Shown: piece by piece, positions 17,286 through 25,366 of the stretch
Numbering within the stretch: the stretch's first letter is position 1
Layout: the number at the start of each line of letters is the position of its first letter
From: Paraplanobispora siamensis
Lineage (GTDB): Bacteria > Actinomycetota > Actinomycetes > Streptosporangiales > Streptosporangiaceae
DNA: 64,000 bases
NCBI RefSeq assembly: GCF_016863175.1
Contig: NZ_BOOJ01000029.1
Coordinates: forward strand, 186,001 to 250,000
Direction of reading: 5' to 3'
Program-made: the position numbers and the translations under genes
The notes under the pieces: generated by a model
What the model saw: the letters and a program-made list of their open reading frames with translations, nothing else
The model's database searches: none
Told to the model about the DNA's origin: nothing

Positions 17286-17540
17286 TCAGAAACCGGCCGG
17301 GACGGGCGCGGCCAGGACGAAGCCGTTGCCGCCGGGGTCGCCCAGCGTCGCCTGCCGTCCCCAGGGCAGGTCCACCGGGCCCTCCACCTGCGCCCCGGCC
17401 GGCCCCACCCGCAGCCACCGCACCGGTCCCAGCTGCCGGTCGGCGATGACCTGGAATCCGGGGGCGGTGACGTAGAAGTCCTTGGCCCGTTCCCGGCCGG
17501 AGACGGGCAGGGTGACGAATCGCGCGTGTGTGATGTTCAT
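17286..17540 (-). CDS. Internally deleted VOC/glyoxalase-fold protein
   Basis: At 84 residues it is too short for a VOC domain (about 115-125). The N-terminal part (FVTLPVSGRERAKDFYVTAPGFQVIAD, then PVRWLRVGPAGAQ) and the C-terminal part (WGRQATLGDPGGNGFVL) both match the family. The central strands and helix that normally join them are missing between residues about 51 and 53. The reading frame is kept. An in-frame deletion of some 35-40 codons is the simplest explanation; activity is unlikely unless it pairs with another copy. It is the first gene of the ArsR operon. Confidence 0.75.
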   Translation of the reverse strand: MNITHARFVTLPVSGRERAKDFYVTAPGFQVIADRQLGPVRWLRVGPAGAQVEGPVDLPWGRQATLGDPGGNGFVLAAPVPAGF

Positions 17541-17593
17541 GGGCCCACTATACGTAGGAAATTTCCTACCTGTCGCGTCGATCTGGTTCGTGA

Positions 17594-17638
17594 TGCGATC
17601 TCGTCCACGGTGCGATCTCGTCCACGGTGCGATCTCGT
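17594..17638. repeat. 17-bp tandem repeats
   Basis: TGCGATCTCGTCCACGG at 17594-17610 and 17611-17627, plus a partial third copy to 17638. It is upstream of the VOC-ArsR operon and could affect its promoter. Confidence 0.8.
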
Positions 17639-17698
17639 GCGGGGCGCGACGGCCATGGGTGCGTCTTCGGCCGCGGGCTGAGACCGGGAACAGCGAAA

Positions 17699-17721
17699 AG
17701 CCCCGGTCGTGGACCGGGGCT
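17699..17721 (-). terminator. Intrinsic terminator of the Gly-Val tRNA unit
   Basis: On the minus strand AGCCCCGGTC and GACCGGGGCT form a tight stem followed by TTTT. It lies 31 nt past the tRNA-Val 3' end. Confidence 0.85.
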
Positions 17722-17751
17722 TTCGGCGGGGCCGGGGAACCGGCCGGGTGG

Positions 17752-17823
17752 TGGACGATACTGGGATTGAACCAGTGACCTCTTCCGTGTCAGGGAAGCG
17801 CTCTCCCGCTGAGCTAATCGTCC
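17752..17823 (-). tRNA. tRNA-Val (GAC)
   Basis: 72 nt. The acceptor arm GGACGAT pairs with ATCGTCC. The D-arm is GCTC...GAGC, the anticodon loop CTGACAC gives GAC, and the T-arm reads ACTGGTTCAATCCCAGT. CCA is not encoded. The sequence is identical to the copy at 39108. Confidence 0.97.
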
Positions 17824-17837
17824 TCGGGTGAGATCAG

Positions 17838-17909
17838 AGCGGAAGACGGGATTCGAACCCGCGACCCTCACCTTGGCAAGGTGATGCTCTACCACTGAGC
17901 CACTTCCGC
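17838..17909 (-). tRNA. tRNA-Gly (GCC)
   Basis: 72 nt. Acceptor GCGGAAG pairs with CTTCCGC; anticodon loop TTGCCAA gives GCC; T-arm GCGGGTTCGAATCCCGT. It lies 14 nt upstream of tRNA-Val on the same strand, so the two are one transcript. Same sequence as 39291-39362. Confidence 0.97.
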
Positions 17910-18054
17910 GCGCCCGCCGGGTGTTTTCCCCCGCGGCGTCGAGAGAACTCTAGCGGGTTTTCCGGGCGGGTGCGTAACCGCGCGCCCGTACGGGCCTCGC
18001 GCCGTCGCCGGGGACCGGTTCGTCCCACCCCGCCGGGTGCGGTAGAAACGCCAG

Positions 18055-19176
18055 GTGGAGTCGTTGAAGCTGGGTTCGCTTGAGGTCTGGCCGCCGGTGG
18101 TCCTCGCGCCCATGGCCGGGATCACCAACGCGCCGTTCCGCACGCTCTGCCGCGAGCAGGGCGGCGGGCTGTTCGTCTGCGAGATGATCACGACGCGGGC
18201 GCTGGTCGAGCGCAACGCCAAGACGCTCAAGATGATCCGCTTCGCGCCGCAGGAGAGGCTCCGGAGCATCCAGCTCTACGGGGTGGACCCCGTCACCGTC
18301 GGCCGGGCCGTGCGGATGATCGCCGAGGAGGGCCTGGCCGACCACATCGACCTCAACTTCGGCTGCCCGGTGCCCAAGGTGACCCGGCGCGGCGGCGGCT
18401 CCGCGCTGCCGTACAAGCGCAACCTGCTCCGCGCCATCCTGCGCGAGGCCGTGCGCAACGCCGGGACGCTCCCGGTGACCATGAAGATGCGCAAGGGCAT
18501 CGACGACGACCACCTGACCTACCTGGACGCCGGGCGCATCGCGGTGGAGGAGGGCATCTCGGCGGTCGCGCTGCACGGCCGTACCGCGATCCAGCACTAC
18601 GGCGGCACGGCCGACTGGGAGGCGATCGCGCGGCTCAAGGAGGCCGTCACCGAGATCCCGGTGCTCGGCAACGGCGACATCTGGAGCGCCGACGACGCGC
18701 TGCGGATGATGGAGTCGACCGGGTGCGACGGAGTGGTGGTGGGCCGGGGCTGCCTGGGCCGCCCGTGGCTCTTCCGCGACCTGGCCGCCGCCTGCGAGGG
18801 CAGCGGCGAGCGGGCCCGCCCGGCGCTCGGCGAGGTCGCCGCGACCATGGACCGGCACGCCACGCTGCTGGCCGAGACCTTCGGCAGCGAGCAGCACGCC
18901 GTGGCCGACTTCCGCAAGCACGTCGGCTGGTATCTCAAGGGCTTCACCGTCGGCGCCGACCTGCGCCGCCGCCTGGCGACCTCGAACTCCCTGGCCGAGC
19001 TGCGCGCGGGCCTGGCCGAGCTCGACCCGGCCCAGCCCTGGCCCGACGGTGTGGACGCGCCGCGCGGCAAGACCCACGCCCGCGACCGGGTCCACCTGCC
19101 CGCGGGCTGGCTGGACGACCCCTACGACCTGGCCGTGCCCTGCGCCGACGCCGAGCTCGACACCTCCGGCGGCTGA
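18055..19176 (+). CDS. dusB: tRNA dihydrouridine synthase (DusB-type)
   Basis: A 373-residue FMN enzyme that reduces uridines in the tRNA D-loop. The N-terminal APMAGITNAPFR, the catalytic Cys in DLNFGCPVPKV (about residue 104), the Lys in MKMRKG and the FMN-phosphate loops GNGDI and VVVGRGCLGRP are all present, followed by the helical tRNA-binding domain. The GTG at 18055 is the start, just before the conserved LGS...VVLAPMAG strand. It lies beside tRNA genes but is transcribed away from them. No neighbouring partner is evident. Confidence 0.96.
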   Translation: MESLKLGSLEVWPPVVLAPMAGITNAPFRTLCREQGGGLFVCEMITTRALVERNAKTLKMIRFAPQERLRSIQLYGVDPVTVGRAVRMIAEEGLADHIDLNFGCPVPKVTRRGGGSALPYKRNLLRAILREAVRNAGTLPVTMKMRKGIDDDHLTYLDAGRIAVEEGISAVALHGRTAIQHYGGTADWEAIARLKEAVTEIPVLGNGDIWSADDALRMMESTGCDGVVVGRGCLGRPWLFRDLAAACEGSGERARPALGEVAATMDRHATLLAETFGSEQHAVADFRKHVGWYLKGFTVGADLRRRLATSNSLAELRAGLAELDPAQPWPDGVDAPRGKTHARDRVHLPAGWLDDPYDLAVPCADAELDTSGG

Positions 19177-19200
19177 CGGCGGCCGACGTCCGTGCCCCGA

Positions 19201-19248
19201 TGATCATAGTGATCATAATGTGACCTCATTCTGACGGCCACGCGTCAG
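19201..19248. promoter_or_regulatory. Palindromes upstream of the TRAP operon
   Basis: Two overlapping TGATCAT-type palindromes lie at 19201-19216 in a locally AT-rich patch. CTGACG and CGTCAG form an inverted repeat at about 19231-19248, some 55-100 bp before the TTG start. They are plausible promoter or operator elements, but no regulator gene is adjacent. Confidence 0.4.
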
Positions 19249-19301
19249 CGATCTCGATAGCGTGCCGTCAAAGGCCGGGGCTCACACGTGGGAGCGGCGT
19301 T

Positions 19302-21239
19302 TTGACGGGCACGACAGCACCACCACCGCCCTCGCCCGAGGCGTTGATCGCGGAGTTCGACGCCGAGCGGCCCGCCCGTCACCTGTCCGGACGGGTCTCC
19401 CGGGCCGTCACGCTGGTCGCCCTGGGCCTGTCGCTGTACGTGCTGTGGCAGACGTTCTTCCCCGGCTCCGTCCTGCCCTACCGGATGGTCTTCCTCGCGG
19501 TCGTGCTGCCGCTGGTCTTCGTCTGCTACAAGCCCCGGCGCAGCGGCGGCGACCGTCCCGGCGGCGTCGACTGGGCGCTGGCCGCGCTCGCGCTGGCCGC
19601 CTGCGTCTACCCGCTGGTCGTCTTCGACGACTTCATCCGGCGCGCCTTCGACCCCACCACCCTGGACGTGGCCGTGGGGGCGGTCATCTGCGTGCTGGTC
19701 CTGGAGGCCTGCCGGCGCACCGTCGGCTGGATCCTGCCGGTCGTCTGCCTGCTCTTCCTCGCCTACGCCTACTACGGCGGCTACCTGCCCTTCGACTGGG
19801 TGCTCGGGCACCGCGGCTACGACATCGACCGGATCATCGTCGCCTTCGTCATGGGCACCGACGGTGTGTACGGCGTGCCGCTGGACGTGGCGGCGACCTA
19901 CATCATCCTGTTCACCATCTACGGGGCCGTGCTCGACCACTCCGGCGCGGGCCGGTTCTTCGTGGACGTCTCCCTGGCCGCCTTCCGCCGCTCGCGGGCC
20001 GCGCCGGGCCGTACGGTGACCCTGGCGGGCTTCCTGCTGGGCACGGTCAGCGGCTCCGGCGTCGCGACGACCGTGAGCGTCGGCAGCGTCGCCTGGCCGA
20101 TCCTGCGCCGCGCGGGCTACCCGCGCGAACAGGGCGGGGGAGTGCTGGCCGCGGCGGGCATCGGGGCGATCCTGTCGCCGCCCACGCTGGGTGCGGCGGC
20201 GTTCATCATCGCCGAGTACATGCAGGTCAGCTATCTGACGGTGCTGGTCTACGCGCTGATCCCCACCCTGCTGTACTACCTGGGCATCTTCCTGGCGATC
20301 GAGCTCGACGCCCGCCGGTACGGCACGCACGCCGTCGCCATCGACGCGCCGCGTCTGGGGCCGCTGCTGCGGCGCTTCGGCTACCACTTCAGCTCGCTGT
20401 TCGTCATCGTCGTGCTGATGGCGCTGGGCCAGTCGCCGTTCCGCGCGGTGGTGTACGCCACGCTGCTGGCCGCCGCGCTGTCCTTCCTCGACCGCGAGCA
20501 CCGGCTCACGCCCCGCCGGGCGGCGCACGCCCTGGCCGCCGGCACGCTGGGGGTGCTGCCGGTGGCGGTCACCTGCGCCGCCGCCGGGATGATCGTGGCC
20601 GTCGTCACCCTCACCGGCCTGGGACTCAAGGCCAGCTCGGTGATCGTGGGGCTTTCGGGTGGCGTGCTCGCGGTCACCGCGCTGCTGTGCGCGCTGGCGG
20701 TGCTCCTGCTCGGCCTGGCCGTACCCGTGACCGCGTCGTTCGTGATCGCGGCGGCCATCATCGCGCCCGCGCTCAAGGGCCTGGGCGTGAGCCCCGCCGA
20801 GACCTACATGTTCATCTTCTACTACGCCGTGCTGTCGGAGGTCAGCCCGCCCACGGCGCTGTCGGCCTTCGCCGCCTCGGCCATCACCGGCGGCAACGCC
20901 TACCGGACCATGCTGGCCACCTGGAAGTACACCCTGCCGGCCTTCCTGGTGCCCTTCGCCTTCGTCCTGACGCCGGGCGGGGCCGCGCTGCTCGCCCAGG
21001 GGTCCGCCGGGGAGATCCTGCTCGCCACGGCGGTCTCGGCGCCGGCCGTGGCCGCGCTGGCCATGGCCACCGGCGGGCGGCTCACCGGCCCGGCCGGGAT
21101 CGCCGTGCGGGCGCTGTACGGCGCGGCCGCCGTCCTGCTGCTGTTCCTGTCGCCCACCCCCGTGCTCGTCGGGGCGGGCGTGCTGATCCTCGCAACCGCA
21201 CTCCACCTCGTCCTGCGAAAACGAGAGGCCCGATCATGA
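19302..21239 (+). CDS. TRAP transporter fused permease (TAXI type)
   Basis: A 645-residue polytopic protein that joins the small DctQ-like (4 TM) and large DctM-like (12 TM) subunits, as in TAXI-TRAP systems. The large part carries GFLLGTVSGSGVATTVSVGSV, GIGAILSPPTLGAAAFIIAEY and FYYAVLSEVSPPTALSAFAAS, conserved helical-hairpin motifs of the transport core. It uses an ion gradient, usually sodium, to import organic acids delivered by the partner binding protein. The TTG at 19302 follows GGAG by about 8 nt. Its stop overlaps the binding-protein start as ATGA. Confidence 0.93.
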   Translation: MTGTTAPPPPSPEALIAEFDAERPARHLSGRVSRAVTLVALGLSLYVLWQTFFPGSVLPYRMVFLAVVLPLVFVCYKPRRSGGDRPGGVDWALAALALAACVYPLVVFDDFIRRAFDPTTLDVAVGAVICVLVLEACRRTVGWILPVVCLLFLAYAYYGGYLPFDWVLGHRGYDIDRIIVAFVMGTDGVYGVPLDVAATYIILFTIYGAVLDHSGAGRFFVDVSLAAFRRSRAAPGRTVTLAGFLLGTVSGSGVATTVSVGSVAWPILRRAGYPREQGGGVLAAAGIGAILSPPTLGAAAFIIAEYMQVSYLTVLVYALIPTLLYYLGIFLAIELDARRYGTHAVAIDAPRLGPLLRRFGYHFSSLFVIVVLMALGQSPFRAVVYATLLAAALSFLDREHRLTPRRAAHALAAGTLGVLPVAVTCAAAGMIVAVVTLTGLGLKASSVIVGLSGGVLAVTALLCALAVLLLGLAVPVTASFVIAAAIIAPALKGLGVSPAETYMFIFYYAVLSEVSPPTALSAFAASAITGGNAYRTMLATWKYTLPAFLVPFAFVLTPGGAALLAQGSAGEILLATAVSAPAVAALAMATGGRLTGPAGIAVRALYGAAAVLLLFLSPTPVLVGAGVLILATALHLVLRKREARS

Positions 21240-22207
21240 GACGTCTGACTGTCCTGCTGGCCGCCGGGATCCTCGCCCTCACCGCCTGCGGAGGCGACAG
21301 GTCCGCCGAGCAGGCCGCCGAGCAGACGGCCGCCGGCGGCGGGGGCAAGCGCCTGTCGATCGCCACCGGCAACACCACCGGCGTCTACTACGTCCTGGGC
21401 GGCGGCCTGGCCGACCAGATCGGCAAGACCATCCCCGGCTACCAGGCGACGGCCGAGGCGACCGGCGCCTCGGTGGAGAACATCCAGCGCGTCGTCAAGG
21501 GCGACTCCGACATCGCCTTCACCCTGGCCGACTCCGCGGCCGACGCGATCGCGGGCAAGGGGTCGTTCACCTCTCCCCAGCCCATCCGCGCCATAGCCCG
21601 GCTCTACGACAACTCCACCCAGGTCGTCGCCACCACCGAGGCGAACGTGAAGTCGATCGCCGACCTGAAGGGCAAGCGCGTCTCCACCGGCTCGCCGAAC
21701 TCCGGCACCGAGGTGATCGCGCTGCGCCTGCTGGAGACGGCCGGGCTCGACCCCGACAAGGACGTCACCCGCCAGTCTCTCGGCCTGCCCGAGAGCGTGC
21801 AGGGCATGAAGGACGGCACCATCGACGCCCTGATCTGGTCGGGCGGGCTGCCCACCCCGGGCATCACCGACCTGTTCACCAGCATGAAGGACGATGTCGC
21901 GTTCGTCCCGCTCGACGCCGCGCTGCCGAAGATGCAGGCCGAGCACGGGCAGGTCTACGCGCAGGGCGCCATCGGCAAGGACGTCTACGGCACCCCGGCC
22001 GACGTGCCCACGATCGTGGTCCCCAACCTGCTGGTGGTGAACCAGAGCATGGACGCCGCGCTCGCGGGGAACCTGGCCAGGCTGCTCTTCGACCGCAAGG
22101 CCGAGCTGGAGCAGGTCCACCCCTCGGCCAAGAGCATCACCCGCGAGAAGGCGCCCCTGACCGAGCCCGTCCCGCTGCACGACGGCGCCAAGCAGTACTA
22201 CGGCTGA
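21236..22207 (+). CDS. TAXI-family TRAP solute-binding lipoprotein
   Basis: A 323-residue lipoprotein with signal sequence MRRLTVLLAAGILALTACGG (lipid Cys at residue 18). The mature protein has the TAXI signature SIATGNTTGVYYVLGGGLADQI and QATAEATGASVENIQRV, and KSIADLKGKRVSTGSPNSG. Related proteins bind C4-C5 acids or glutamate/glutamine; the ligand here is unknown. It follows the permease with a 4-bp overlap. In many operons the binding protein comes first, so the order here is reversed. Confidence 0.93.
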   Translation: MRRLTVLLAAGILALTACGGDRSAEQAAEQTAAGGGGKRLSIATGNTTGVYYVLGGGLADQIGKTIPGYQATAEATGASVENIQRVVKGDSDIAFTLADSAADAIAGKGSFTSPQPIRAIARLYDNSTQVVATTEANVKSIADLKGKRVSTGSPNSGTEVIALRLLETAGLDPDKDVTRQSLGLPESVQGMKDGTIDALIWSGGLPTPGITDLFTSMKDDVAFVPLDAALPKMQAEHGQVYAQGAIGKDVYGTPADVPTIVVPNLLVVNQSMDAALAGNLARLLFDRKAELEQVHPSAKSITREKAPLTEPVPLHDGAKQYYG

Positions 22208-22214
22208 TCCGCCG

Positions 22215-22244
22215 GGGGCGGGCCGCCTTCCGGGGGCCCGCCCC
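22215..22244. terminator. Hairpin terminator between converging genes
   Basis: GGGGCGGGCC (22215-22224) pairs with GGCCCGCCCC (22235-22244). It sits between the TAXI gene and the converging DUF2087 gene. Confidence 0.75.
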
Positions 22245-22264
22245 GACCCGGCCGGTGTCCCGGG

Positions 22265-22795
22265 TCAGGACCCGGTGGCGCCGACGGAGGTGGACCCGCC
22301 GCTGCGCCAGTAGACGTTGTTCTCCCGGGTCAGCATGCCCTCGTCCACCAGATAGCGGCGCAGCGCCGCGTAGTCGTCGTGGAAGGCGCGCAGCGCCACG
22401 TTGACGGCCTTCTCCGGGTAGCGCACGCCCGGCTCGAAGACCTGGGCGACGTAGTCCAGGACGATCAGCTGCTTGTCGCGCTTGCTGGGGATGGCGCGCA
22501 GCCGCCCGTCCACCAGGAAGGCGCGCAGCACCTTCTCCTCCGGCGAGACGGGCTCGGGCGGCGGGGCCATGGCGTGCAGCAGCTCGCGGAAGCGCTCACG
22601 CCGTACCCGCCACTCTCCCCCGCCGTCCGACACGACCAGCCCGCCGCGTTCCAGCCGGTTCAGCGCCAGCAGCATCGCGTCCCGGTCGAGCCCGGACTCC
22701 TGCGGCCCGCGTTCGAGGGCCAGCGCCGACAGCACCCGCAACGTGTCGTCCTGGTACAGCAGGCCGAGGACCTGCCTGATCGCCTCATCACTCAT
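22265..22795 (-). CDS. DUF2087 family protein
   Basis: A 176-residue protein. The N-terminal half is winged-helix-like (LLYQDDTLRVLSALAL, then MLLALNRLERGGLVV). The C-terminal half is the DUF2087 domain: RAFLVDGRLRAIPSKRDKQL, FEPGVRYPEKAVNVALRAFH and DYAALRRYLVDEGML. The family is thought to include transcriptional regulators because of this architecture. No target is evident. Confidence 0.85.
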   Translation of the reverse strand: MSDEAIRQVLGLLYQDDTLRVLSALALERGPQESGLDRDAMLLALNRLERGGLVVSDGGGEWRVRRERFRELLHAMAPPPEPVSPEEKVLRAFLVDGRLRAIPSKRDKQLIVLDYVAQVFEPGVRYPEKAVNVALRAFHDDYAALRRYLVDEGMLTRENNVYWRSGGSTSVGATGS

Positions 22796-22850
22796 GGGGT
22801 CATCCTTACGGTTCCCGCTTCCGCGCCGCCATCGGAAATCCCGCGGGGTC

Positions 22851-25355
22851 TCACAGGCGGTTCAGGCCCAGGACGTGGAGGACGGCGCGGCCCTCCTCGT
22901 CGGAGGCGGCGAGGTCGATCTGGGCGTCGATGCCCCAGTCGCCGTCACCGGCCGGGTCGGCGATGACCTGGCGGACCTTCCACAGCTCCTTCTCCTCCTC
23001 GATGCGGAGCAGGGCGGGGCCGCGGGCGTCGGGGCCGGTGCCGACCTCGTCGTGGTCCTCGTAGTAGGCGTCCAGCGCGGCGGGCCAGTCGACGTCGGGG
23101 GCCAGCTCGGCCAGTTCCTCCTCCTTCTCCAGGGCGACCAGCTCCACCAGGCGGAACATCGCGTTGCGGACCAGCACCCGGAAGGCGCGCGGGTTGCCGG
23201 TGACCGGGCGGGGCTTGGCCTCGATCTCCTGCTCGGCCTCGGGCAGCAGGGTGGGGTTGGCCAGCTTCTCCCACTCGTCGATCAGGCTGGAGTCGACCTG
23301 GCGCACCAGCTCGCCGAGCCACTCGATGAGGTCGACCAGGTCCTCGGTCTTCAGGTGCTCGGGGATGGTGCGCGAGAGGGTGCGGTAGGCGTCGGCCAGA
23401 TAGCGCAGCACGGTGCCCTCGGAGCGGGCCAGCTCGTAGTGGGCGACGTACTCGGTGAAGGTCATCGCCTGCTCGTACATGTCCCGGATGACGCTCTTGG
23501 GGCTCACCGTGTAGTCGGCCACCCACGGGTGACCGCGCCGGTAGGTCTCGTAGGCGCCCAGCAGCAGGTCGGCCAGGGGCATCGGGTGGGTGATCTCGGC
23601 CAGGAGCTCCATCCGCTCCTCGTACTCGATCCCGTCGGCCTTCATCTGCGCCACCGCCTCGCCCCTGGCCTTCTTCAGCTGGGCGGACAGGATCTGGCGC
23701 GGGTCGTCGAGGATGGACTCCACGATCGAGACCATGTCCAGGGCGTAGGTCGGCGACTCCCGGTCGAGCAGGTCGAAGGCGGCCAGCGCGAACGTCGACA
23801 GCGCCTGGTTGAGCGCGAAGTCCTCCTGCAGCTCGATGGTCAGGCGGGCCCTGCGCCCCTGCTCGTCGGGCTCGCGCAGCTGCTCCACCACGCCGCCCGC
23901 CAGCAGCGAGCGGTAGATCGCGATGGCCTGGCTGATGTGCCGCCGCTGCCACTTGCGGTCCTCGTGGTTGTCGGTGAGCAGGTGCTTCATCGCCGCGAAG
24001 CAGTCACCCGGCCGGTTGATGACCGCCAGCAGCATGGCGTTGCTGACCTTGAACCGGGAGGTCAGCGGCTCGGGCTCGGCCTCCTGGAACTTGACGAAGG
24101 TCTCCTCGCTCCAGCCCACGAAGCCCTCCGGCGGCTTCTTGCGGGCGTAGCCGCGCCGCCGCTTGGGGTCGTCGCCGATCTTCGCCAGCGCCCGCTCGTT
24201 CTCGACGACGTACTCGGGGGCCTGGCAGGCGACGTAGCCGATGGTGTCGAAGCCTGCCCGGCCCGCCCGCCCGGCGATCTGGTGGAACTCCCGGGCCCGC
24301 AACCGCCGGACCTTGTTGCCGTCGTACTTGCTCAGCGCGGTGAACAGCACGGTGCGGATCGGCACGTTGACGCCGACGCCCAGGGTGTCGGTGCCGCAGA
24401 TGACCTTCAGCAGCCCGGCCTGGGCCAGGCGCTCGACCAGCCGCCGGTACTTGGGCAGCATCCCGGCGTGGTGCACGCCGATGCCGTGCCGTACCAGCCG
24501 GGACAGGGCCCGGCCGAAGTTCGTGGTGAACCGGAAGCGGCCGATGAGCGCGGCGATGGCCTCCTTCTCGGCCTTGGAGCACATGTTGATGCTCATCAGC
24601 GCCTGCGCCCGCTCCATGGCCGCGGCCTGGGTGAAGTGGACCACGTAGACCGGGTACTGGTTGGTGGAGAGCATCTCCTCCAGGGTCTCGTGCAGCGGGG
24701 TCATCCGGTAGGAGTAGACCAGCGGGACCGGGCGCTCGGCGTGCTTGACCACCGCGGTGGGACGGCCGGTGCGCCGGGTCAGGTCCTCCTCGAACATGGT
24801 CACGTCGCCGAGGGTCGCCGACATCAGGACGAACTGCACCTGCGGCAGCTCCAGCAGCGGCACCTGCCAGGCCCAGCCGCGGTCGGGCTCGGCGTAGAAG
24901 TGGAACTCGTCCATCACGACCTGGCCGATGTCGGCCCGGGCCCCGTCGCGCAGCGCCACGTTGGCGAGGATCTCGGCGGTGCAGCAGATGATCGGCGCCC
25001 CGGGGTTCACGCTCGCGTCGCCGGTCATCATGCCGACGTTCTCGGTGCCGAAGATCTCGCACAGATCGAAGAACTTCTCCGACACCAGCGCCTTGATCGG
25101 AGCGGTGTAGAAGGTGCGCACGTCACGGGTCAGCGCGGTGAAGTGCGCACCGGCCGCCACCAGGCTCTTGCCCGACCCCGTCGGGGTGGCCAGGATCAGG
25201 TTGTTGCCGGAGACCACCTCGATGAGGGCCTCCTCCTGGGCGGGATAGAGGGTGAGCCCCCGTTCGGTGTTCCACTCGACGAAGGCGTCGAAGATGGCGT
25301 CGGCGTCGGCGTCGATCTCTTCCGGCAGGCGGTCTACAAGGCTCACGGTTCCCAT
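22851..25355 (-). CDS. DEAD/DEAH-box helicase with DUF3516 C-terminus
   Basis: An 834-residue superfamily-2 helicase, length typical of the actinobacterial DUF3516 family. It has Walker A ATPTGSGKS (about residues 55-63), Walker B VMDEFHFY (about 148), motif III LMSATL, and motif VI HQIAGRAGRAG with VICGTDTLGVGVNVP before it, a Ski2-like arrangement. The C-terminal 350 residues are the DUF3516 region. A role in RNA processing or DNA repair is inferred only from family. The ATG at 25353-25355 fits the conserved N-terminus; a GTG at 25346 is an alternative. The open frame continues upstream over the acyltransferase gene but that part is a shadow. Confidence 0.93.
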   Translation of the reverse strand: MGTVSLVDRLPEEIDADADAIFDAFVEWNTERGLTLYPAQEEALIEVVSGNNLILATPTGSGKSLVAAGAHFTALTRDVRTFYTAPIKALVSEKFFDLCEIFGTENVGMMTGDASVNPGAPIICCTAEILANVALRDGARADIGQVVMDEFHFYAEPDRGWAWQVPLLELPQVQFVLMSATLGDVTMFEEDLTRRTGRPTAVVKHAERPVPLVYSYRMTPLHETLEEMLSTNQYPVYVVHFTQAAAMERAQALMSINMCSKAEKEAIAALIGRFRFTTNFGRALSRLVRHGIGVHHAGMLPKYRRLVERLAQAGLLKVICGTDTLGVGVNVPIRTVLFTALSKYDGNKVRRLRAREFHQIAGRAGRAGFDTIGYVACQAPEYVVENERALAKIGDDPKRRRGYARKKPPEGFVGWSEETFVKFQEAEPEPLTSRFKVSNAMLLAVINRPGDCFAAMKHLLTDNHEDRKWQRRHISQAIAIYRSLLAGGVVEQLREPDEQGRRARLTIELQEDFALNQALSTFALAAFDLLDRESPTYALDMVSIVESILDDPRQILSAQLKKARGEAVAQMKADGIEYEERMELLAEITHPMPLADLLLGAYETYRRGHPWVADYTVSPKSVIRDMYEQAMTFTEYVAHYELARSEGTVLRYLADAYRTLSRTIPEHLKTEDLVDLIEWLGELVRQVDSSLIDEWEKLANPTLLPEAEQEIEAKPRPVTGNPRAFRVLVRNAMFRLVELVALEKEEELAELAPDVDWPAALDAYYEDHDEVGTGPDARGPALLRIEEEKELWKVRQVIADPAGDGDWGIDAQIDLAASDEEGRAVLHVLGLNRL

Positions 25356-25366
25356 CCTGCCGAACT

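Noticed and set aside
19262-21235. Long plus-strand frame fused to the TAXI gene (from 19262)
   Set aside because: The upstream part is out of frame with the permease and is a shadow; the TAXI protein starts at the lipoprotein signal at 21236.
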